From the NCBI GenBank assembly GCA_041477795.1, contig JBGOUY010000051.1:1-18729 (forward strand): DNA of 18,729 bases. The letters are read 5' to 3'. The notes under the pieces are model-generated. The model was not told the origin of the DNA. It did no database searches and saw only the letters and a program-made list of their open reading frames with translations. Positions 14,018-18,729 of this stretch are shown piece by piece. Every line of letters starts with the position of its first letter. Within the stretch, counting starts at the first letter, position 1. This stretch comes from DATFMP01 sp041477795 (GTDB taxonomy: Bacteria; SAR324; JACQKK01). The position numbers and the translations under genes are program-made.

Positions 14018-14608
14018 ATGATCGCGACCGAAGAGAAGACCTCGCGCGGACCGCTGATCGCGTTCATCGATCTGCTGTTCCTGCTGGTGGCGTTCTTCGT
14101 GCTGCTGCTGTTCTTCGTGCAGCAGCGCCACCAGCTCTCCGAGCAGCAGCTGCAAATCGTGCAGCAGAACCTGGCACGCATCACCGGCGAGCAGGTGGAC
14201 GTGCCCAAGGCCCTGGAGAGCCTGGAGCAGATCGCCGACCGCTTCGTGGCCACGCAGCAGGCGCAGCAGGAACGCGAGCACAAGCTCGCCGAGCGCACGC
14301 GGCGCCGCGCCCAGCACGATACCGTGCGGCTGGAGTACACCATCGCTGCCGACGGCCACATCCGGTACGACGGCAAGAGCTACGACATAGAGGTCTTCCT
14401 GAAGCAGGTCGTGGAGCCCCTGCGCAAGCAGCACTGGGTGGGCTTCCGGGCCTACGCCGCGCCGGAAACGCCCTTCGGCGCCGTGGTGGAGCATCGGCAG
14501 GCGCTGCTGCAGGACGCCAGCGAATTCGATACTTACTGGGACAACGTCCCGCGGCAGGAGCCCCCGGCGGCTGACACGACGCCGCCCGCGAGGCCGCCTG
14601 CGCGCTGA
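14018..14608 (+). CDS. ExbD/TolR-like stator partner protein
   Basis: A 196-residue protein with one membrane helix (13-34) after a short cytoplasmic start. Asp18 in FIDLLFLLVAFFVLL sits where ExbD, TolR and MotB carry the proton-binding Asp. A coiled-coil stretch (about 35-98) leads to a small domain resembling the ExbD/TolR periplasmic fold: YTIAADGHIRYDGKSYDIEV (107-126), VGFRAYA (141-147), then FGAVVEHRQALL (153-164). The last 16 residues are Pro/Ala rich. There is no OmpA-like peptidoglycan-binding domain as in MotB or ZorB. It should form the ion-conducting complex with the preceding channel protein. The ribosome site (CGGA) is weak, so coupling with the upstream gene is likely. The FliG homologue lies 138 bp downstream. 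Confidence 0.8.
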   Translation: MIATEEKTSRGPLIAFIDLLFLLVAFFVLLLFFVQQRHQLSEQQLQIVQQNLARITGEQVDVPKALESLEQIADRFVATQQAQQEREHKLAERTRRRAQHDTVRLEYTIAADGHIRYDGKSYDIEVFLKQVVEPLRKQHWVGFRAYAAPETPFGAVVEHRQALLQDASEFDTYWDNVPRQEPPAADTTPPARPPAR

Positions 14609-14645
14609 AGGCGTCCCACCACCGACCTTGGCGCAGGGAGCTGCC

Positions 14646-14762
14646 ATGGCCCACCGCACGGCACGCACCGCCTTCGCTGTCTCGCAGCGCCCCGCCCCGC
14701 CCCGGGCGGCCGCGCATTCCATCCCCACTCTCGCGCCGGAGCGATCATGGCGACTCGGTTGA
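14646..14762 (+). CDS. possible 38-residue leader peptide overlapping the fliG-like start
   Basis: A short reading frame of 38 codons (begins MAHRTARTAFAVSQRPAPP) with the best ribosome site of the operon: AGGGAG (14635-14640) 5 nt before its ATG. It ends with TGA at 14760-14762, 16 bases inside the fliG-like gene and in another frame. Codons mostly end in G or C. The peptide is Arg/Pro/Ala rich, without a domain. It may couple or regulate translation of the next gene, or may be chance in GC-rich DNA. Confidence 0.3.
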   Translation: MAHRTARTAFAVSQRPAPPRAAAHSIPTLAPERSWRLG

Positions 14763-15763
14763 GCGGCCCGCAGAAGGCGGCCATCCTGCTGCTGTCCCTG
14801 GGCGAGGATGCCGCGGCGGAGGTGATCAGGAACCTCAACGACGAGGAGATCAAGCAGGTCGGCCAGTACATGGCGCGCTTCCAGCACGTCACGCCCAAGG
14901 ACGTGGATCGCGTCATGAACGAGTTCTACCTGGTGGCGGAGAAAGGACGCTTCCTGCCCGCCCCGCCGGAAACCAAGGTCGAATACCTCAAGAAGATCCT
15001 CGCGCGCGCCGTGGGCGAAGAGCAGGCTGCCAAGACCGTGCAGGGCCTGGTGGAGCGCAAGCCGGAGAACTCCTTCGAGCAGTTGCGCTGGCACGACCCG
15101 CAGACCATTGCCAGCTTCCTGGCCGGCGAACACCCGCAGGTGATCGCCGTGATCCTGGCCAACCTGGGCGATCCCGCGCTGGCGCAGTCCGTCATCGCCG
15201 CGCTGCCCGAGGACATGCAGAAGGACGTGCTGACGCGCTACGCCCGCATCCGCACCATCCCCGACGATTGGCTGCAGGAAATCGAGGCCTCGCTGGGCGA
15301 GGACCTGGCCGCCTCCCGCGCGCGGCCCCCCGCTGCCCCGCCGGGCGAGCAGCGCGTGGCCCAGGTGCTAGGCGCCTCCACCCAGCCCATGGAGGACCTG
15401 CTGATTCGGCACCTGCGCGCCAAGAACCCGGAGCTGGCCGACCGCATCAGCCGCCGCATCTTCTCCTTCGCGGACCTGATCAAGATCGACAACTATGGCA
15501 TCCAGCTCATCCTCAAGCGCACACCCGGGGACGACCTGGTGCTGGCCCTCAAGCTGGCCGATGAGCCGCTGAGCCGGCACCTGATGCGCAACATGTCCGA
15601 CGACGCCGCGCGCAAGATCCAGGACGCCATCGACGGACTCGGGCCCACGCCCGTGGCCCGCATCGAGGCCGCGCAGAAGCGCATCGCCAACACCGCGCGC
15701 GTCCTCATCGAGGGCGGCGAGATCTATCCCCTCGAGCGCCGCCCGCAGACCGCCGCGGAGTAG
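14747..15763 (+). CDS. FliG homologue (flagellar motor switch-like protein)
   Basis: A 338-residue cytoplasmic protein homologous over its whole length to FliG, the rotor component that receives torque from stators. An N domain (1-95) starts with SGPQKAAILLLSLGEDAAAEVI, as in true FliG. The middle domain carries the EHPQ signature (128-131, in GEHPQVIAVILANL). A linker of Ala, Pro and Arg (190-205) precedes the C domain, with RRIFSFADLIKID (236-248; canonical MFxF is here IFSF), RNMSDDAARKIQD (281-293) and AAQKRI (308-313). The canonical DDRSIQ/EVD stretch of the torque helix reads DNYGIQLILKRTPGDD (248-263), so its charges differ. GGAG 5 nt before the ATG supports the start. It follows the channel genes and no other flagellar gene is in view, so this is probably a paralogue serving a separate motor rather than the flagellar copy. 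Confidence 0.88.
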   Translation: MATRLSGPQKAAILLLSLGEDAAAEVIRNLNDEEIKQVGQYMARFQHVTPKDVDRVMNEFYLVAEKGRFLPAPPETKVEYLKKILARAVGEEQAAKTVQGLVERKPENSFEQLRWHDPQTIASFLAGEHPQVIAVILANLGDPALAQSVIAALPEDMQKDVLTRYARIRTIPDDWLQEIEASLGEDLAASRARPPAAPPGEQRVAQVLGASTQPMEDLLIRHLRAKNPELADRISRRIFSFADLIKIDNYGIQLILKRTPGDDLVLALKLADEPLSRHLMRNMSDDAARKIQDAIDGLGPTPVARIEAAQKRIANTARVLIEGGEIYPLERRPQTAAE

Positions 15764-15794
15764 CCGCGGCGCTCCACGCCCCTTCCCAGCGACC

Positions 15795-15809
15795 GCCCCC
15801 GCGAGGGGC
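15795..15809. terminator. small hairpin between the convergent fliG-like and recD2 genes
   Basis: GCCCC / GGGGC with a 5-nt loop, 31 bp after the fliG-like stop. It is short and without a T-tract. It is the only dyad of note in the 106-bp gap, which also holds three CGCTCAGC repeats. Confidence 0.2.
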
Positions 15810-15832
15810 GCGGCATGGCCGGCGCTGCGCCG

Positions 15833-15874
15833 CGCTCAGCCGCTGAACCCCGCCGCTCAGCTACGCCGCTCAGC
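15833..15874. repeat. three copies of CGCTCAGC
   Basis: The octamer CGCTCAGC occurs at 15833-15840, 15854-15861 and 15867-15874, the last two within the longer shared CGCCGCTCAGC. The third copy includes the recD2 stop codon. Spacing (21 and 13 bp) is irregular. Confidence 0.4.
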
Positions 15875-18326
15875 CCGCCCCGAGCAGGCGCGCGCGCAGG
15901 CCGGTGTGACGCACCATCGGCCGCGCGTTGTGGACCGCCAGCGCGATGGCGCGCTCCGTGCCGACGATCACCACCAGCCGCCGCCCGCGCGTCAGCGCCG
16001 TGTAGAGCAGGTTGCGCTGCAGCATGATGGCGTGGTGCGTGGTGAGCGGCAGCACGACGGCCGGGTATTCGCTGCCCTGCGCCTTGTGCACGGTGATGGC
16101 GTAGCCCAGCGTGAGGAAGTCCAGCCCGCGCCGCTCCAGCACCACCTCGCGCCCGTCGAAGTCGATGACGACCTGCCCGTTGTCCGGGTCGAAGCCGGCG
16201 ATCTCCCCCATGTCGCCATTGAAGACCTCGTGCTCGTAGTCGTTGCGGGTCTGCATGACGCGGTCGCCCACGCGGAAGGGCGGATCGCCCTGGGTGATCT
16301 CCTGGCCCTGCGGATTCAGCCAGGACTGCAGCATGCGGTTCAGGTTCTGCGCGCCGGTGAGGCCGCGGTGCATGGGGGTGAGCACCTGCACGTCCCCGCG
16401 CGGATCGAAGCCGAAGGCCTCCGGCATGCGCTCCAGCATCAGCGTGCGGATCTTCTCCACGATGCGGGCCGGGTCGCTCTCGGGCAGGAAGTAGAAGTCC
16501 ACCAGCTCCCCATCGGCGGGGCGGGAGAGGTCGGGCAGCAGGCCCTTGCGGATGGCGTGGGCATTGGCGGTGATGCGGCTGCGCTCGCTCTGGCGGAAGA
16601 CGGTCTCCAGCCGCGCCACGGGGAAGCGCCCGCAGGCGATGAGGTCCGCCAGCACCTGCCCCGGCCCCACGGAGGGGAGCTGATCCACGTCGCCCACCAG
16701 CACCAGCCGCGCGTGATCGGGCAAGGCTGCGAGCAGGGCCTCCATCAGCAGCGTGTCGATCATGGAGCTTTCGTCCACGATCACCAGCTCGGCCTCGATG
16801 GGCCGCTCGGGCCCGCGCTGGAAGCCCTTGGGACCGGCCTCCAGCAGGCGGTGCAGCGTGGAGGCAGTCTTGCCGGTGGCCTCGGCCAGGCGCTTGGCGG
16901 CCTTGCCCGTGGGCGCCGCCAAAGCGATGGTGGGGATCTGCCCGGCCACCAGGCCCAGGATGAAGCGCACGATGGTGGTCTTGCCCGTGCCCGGCCCGCC
17001 GGTGATGACGAGCACCTTCTGCCCGAGCGCCTGCTCCACGGCCGCGCGCTGCTCGTCGCTGAGGTAGATGCCCGTCTCGCGCTCCATGCGCGTGACGGTC
17101 GCCTCGACGGTGGCAAAGCGGGTGAAGGCGCCGCTGGCGCTGAGCCGCTCCAGGTGCTCCACGATGCGTTCCTCGGCGCGGAAGAAGCGGTTGCGGAAGA
17201 CCATCTCCGCCGCTGCGGCCGCTGTGCCCGCGCCGGGGGCCTCCCGCTCGGGACCCTCGCTGCCCGTCAGCCCGGGCAGCACGGCCTCGGGGTCACTCCC
17301 GGCGAGCGTCTTGAGCAGCCCGCCGGCGAGCAGGCCGGCCACGGCGTGCTCGGCCACCTCCGCCGTCACCTCCAGCAGGGCCGCGCTGCGCTCGACCAGG
17401 CGGGCGCGCGGCAGGCCCGTGTGACCCTCGCCGGCGGCCTCGTCCAGCACGTAGAGCGCGCCGGCCTCGGCGCGGCGCGGGGAGTCGCGCTCCACGCCCA
17501 GCCGGGCCGCCAGCGCGTCCGCCGTGCGGAAGCCGATGCCCTGCACGTCCAGCGCGAGGCGGTAGGGATCGGCCTTGACCGCCTCCGCCGCGCCGACGCC
17601 GTAGGTCTGGAAGATGCGCTCGGCGAAGAGCGGCGAGATACCGACGGAATGCAGGAACACGAGCACTTCGCGCTTGGCCCGCTGCGCCTGCCAGCCTGCC
17701 TTCACCGCCGCCAGGGCCTTGCGGGGGAACTTGGGCACCTCGAGCAGCTTTTCGGGCTCGCGGTCGATCACGTCGAAGGTCTCGTGACCGAAGATCTTGA
17801 CGATGCGCTTGGCGAGCTTGTCGCCCACGCCCTTGATGTTGGCCGAGAGGTAGCGCTCGATGCCCTCCAGGGTGGTGGGCTTCAGCGGCAGCGCGGAGCT
17901 GACGGCGAACTGCCGGCCATAGGTGGGGTGCTCCTCCCACACGCCCCACAGCTTGAGCGTCTCGCCCTCCCCCACGTTGCCCAGCACGCCCTTGACCGTG
18001 ATCGGCTCGCGCTGGCCTTCGACGCGGAAGCGCCCGATCAGAAAGCCGTTGTCCGCATTGGCGAAGGTGACGCGTTCCAGCGCGCCGAGCAGGGTCTGCT
18101 GGCCGGGCGGCCCCGGCGGCGCGCCACGAAGCGCGTCGTCCAGGCTGAGCTGATCCGGCGCGTCCACGCGCTCGCCCGGCTTGGCGCGGCGCTGGATTCT
18201 GCCAAGGTCTGCGCTGCCAGGGTCGGCGGTGTCGGCAGGCTGGGCCAAGGGACGGCTCCGGGGTGAGTGCGGGCAACGGGCGCGCGGGGGCTCGCGTCGG
18301 CAGCACGGCGGATCGCGTCCCCTCAC
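15870..18326 (-). CDS. recD2: RecD2-type ATP-dependent DNA helicase
   Basis: An 818-residue superfamily 1B 5'-3' DNA helicase of the RecD2 type, which works in repair without RecBC. The RecD2-specific N-terminal region runs from LERVTFANADNGFLIGRF (83-100) through helix-hairpin-helix segments (IKGVGDKLAKRI, VQGIGFRTADALA). An Ala/Gly/Glu-rich insert lies near 340-375. Helicase motifs follow: Walker A GGPGTGKT (443-450), motif Ia APTGKAAKRL (471-480), Walker B VIVDESS (515-521), motif III LVGDVDQLPSVGPG, and the C-terminal TVHKAQGSEYP and LLYTALTRGR. The first 75 residues are a low-complexity extension. Start choice is uncertain: GTG 18326 has AGGA 9 nt upstream, but an in-frame TTG at 18248 has GGAG 7 nt upstream and would give 792 residues, nearer the usual size. 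Confidence 0.92.
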   Translation of the reverse strand: MRGRDPPCCRREPPRARCPHSPRSRPLAQPADTADPGSADLGRIQRRAKPGERVDAPDQLSLDDALRGAPPGPPGQQTLLGALERVTFANADNGFLIGRFRVEGQREPITVKGVLGNVGEGETLKLWGVWEEHPTYGRQFAVSSALPLKPTTLEGIERYLSANIKGVGDKLAKRIVKIFGHETFDVIDREPEKLLEVPKFPRKALAAVKAGWQAQRAKREVLVFLHSVGISPLFAERIFQTYGVGAAEAVKADPYRLALDVQGIGFRTADALAARLGVERDSPRRAEAGALYVLDEAAGEGHTGLPRARLVERSAALLEVTAEVAEHAVAGLLAGGLLKTLAGSDPEAVLPGLTGSEGPEREAPGAGTAAAAAEMVFRNRFFRAEERIVEHLERLSASGAFTRFATVEATVTRMERETGIYLSDEQRAAVEQALGQKVLVITGGPGTGKTTIVRFILGLVAGQIPTIALAAPTGKAAKRLAEATGKTASTLHRLLEAGPKGFQRGPERPIEAELVIVDESSMIDTLLMEALLAALPDHARLVLVGDVDQLPSVGPGQVLADLIACGRFPVARLETVFRQSERSRITANAHAIRKGLLPDLSRPADGELVDFYFLPESDPARIVEKIRTLMLERMPEAFGFDPRGDVQVLTPMHRGLTGAQNLNRMLQSWLNPQGQEITQGDPPFRVGDRVMQTRNDYEHEVFNGDMGEIAGFDPDNGQVVIDFDGREVVLERRGLDFLTLGYAITVHKAQGSEYPAVVLPLTTHHAIMLQRNLLYTALTRGRRLVVIVGTERAIALAVHNARPMVRHTGLRARLLGAG

Positions 18327-18408
18327 ATTCCTGCATCCTAGCAGGCTGCGGAAAAAGGGACGAACTGGGCGCGCGTGGGCGCGGCCGTCGCTGATGTTAA
18401 CAGCCTTG

Positions 18409-18729
18409 CTAGCGCGCCGCCCGCGGCCGCCCCGCCGCAGCGCCCGTTGCGCCGGGCTCCGCGCGGCCAGCGGCTTCGTTTGGAAATTCCGCCGGGACGC
18501 CGACGGGGGCCGCCCCCCGACCCCCGCCCAAGGCGGGGGAGACCAGCGGGCCAGGCGCTTCCGGCCGCCGCAGCGTGATCGGCGGCGCGCCGGGCCACCG
18601 CTCCGCCGCGCGCTCCCACCACTCGCCCTGCCCGGCCTGCTCCGCGCGGGCGTCGCGGGCGTCCTCCCGGCGGCCCTCGCCCTGCAAGCGGCGCAGCTCG
18701 GCGAGCAGCCGCGCCGCGTTGCGCTCGAG
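18409..18729 (-). CDS. C-terminal end of an unidentified protein, cut by the window edge
   Basis: The minus-strand frame entering from the right edge is open for 106 codons, ending in TAG at 18409-18411. The edge-proximal half has nearly every codon ending in G or C, a strong coding sign, and encodes a charged helix (NAARLLAELRRLQGEGRRED, then WWERAAERWPGAPPITL). The last 50 residues are Gly/Ala/Pro rich with less biased codons and may be a disordered tail. I do not recognise a family. It lies 82 bp upstream of recD2 in the same direction, so the two could be co-transcribed. Confidence 0.5.
   Translation of the reverse strand, partial: LERNAARLLAELRRLQGEGRREDARDARAEQAGQGEWWERAAERWPGAPPITLRRPEAPGPLVSPALGGGRGAAPVGVPAEFPNEAAGRAEPGATGAAAGRPRAAR

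Noticed and set aside
12419..15133. Minus-strand open frame of 904 codons antisense to the motor operon
   Set aside because: Its translation is Gln/Arg/His/Gly/Ala-rich without domains; it is an artefact of high GC at third positions of the real plus-strand genes.
15833..15874. CRISPR-like or regulatory repeat array from the CGCTCAGC copies
   Set aside because: Too short, irregular spacing, and one copy lies in coding sequence; probably simple-sequence chance.
15906..18266. Plus-strand open frame of 786 codons opposite recD2
   Set aside because: Antisense to a helicase with all motifs; the translation shows no domain.
12428..18326. Zorya-type anti-phage system (ZorA/ZorB plus helicase)
   Set aside because: The channel protein has a ZorA-like long tail and a helicase gene is near, but the partner lacks the OmpA-like domain of ZorB, a FliG homologue is not part of Zorya, and the helicase is a convergent, ordinary RecD2.

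Overview
This is a very GC-rich stretch (I estimate near 70% GC, with coding frames almost always ending codons in G or C) from a Gram-negative bacterium. Support for Gram-negative comes from a lipobox lipoprotein, an ExbD/TolR-like protein, glutathione-dependent glyoxalase II and extended -10 promoter elements. A DUF2889 protein, a GlcG/HbpS-type secreted protein and the general style suggest a proteobacterium, perhaps beta. The taxonomy is inference only. I see no rRNA, tRNA, CRISPR array, insertion sequence or phage gene.

Layout. 2-601: C-terminal part of a TauE/SafE membrane transporter (cut by the left edge). 813-1976: a ThDP-dependent phosphonopyruvate/sulfopyruvate decarboxylase-like enzyme, convergent with a DUF2889 protein on the minus strand (1973-2602); their stop codons overlap. 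2603-3264: a 660-bp non-coding divergent region with small palindromes and a good promoter candidate. 3265-8464: a plus-strand run with a lipoprotein (regulatory-like beta domain plus DUF2135/YfaP-like domain), an M20 amidohydrolase, an ABC-2 exporter (ATPase plus permease) and a small four-helix membrane protein. 8714-9244: a secreted HbpS/GlcG-like protein. 9414-12138 (minus): NADP isocitrate dehydrogenase, a GNAT acetyltransferase and glyoxalase II. 12428-15763 (plus): a three-gene set discussed below. 15870-18326 (minus): RecD2-type helicase, preceded by the C-terminus of an unidentified gene running off the right edge.

Most interesting part. Genes 12428-13993, 14018-14608 and 14747-15763 encode a MotA/TolQ/ExbB-type four-helix channel protein with a long coiled-coil cytoplasmic tail, a short ExbD/TolR-like partner with an intramembrane Asp, and a full-length FliG homologue with N, middle and C domains. 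No other flagellar gene is visible on either side. This looks like a stand-alone ion-driven stator paired with a rotor/switch protein: a FliG-based motor outside a flagellar cluster, with an ExbD-like rather than a peptidoglycan-binding MotB-like partner. The FliG C domain departs from the canonical charged stator-facing helix, which suits a diverged partner. A 38-codon ORF with a strong ribosome binding site overlaps the FliG start and may couple its translation.

Regulatory observations include an FNR/FixK-like dyad upstream of icd, a shared palindrome between gloB and the motor operon, and several strong hairpins between convergent genes.
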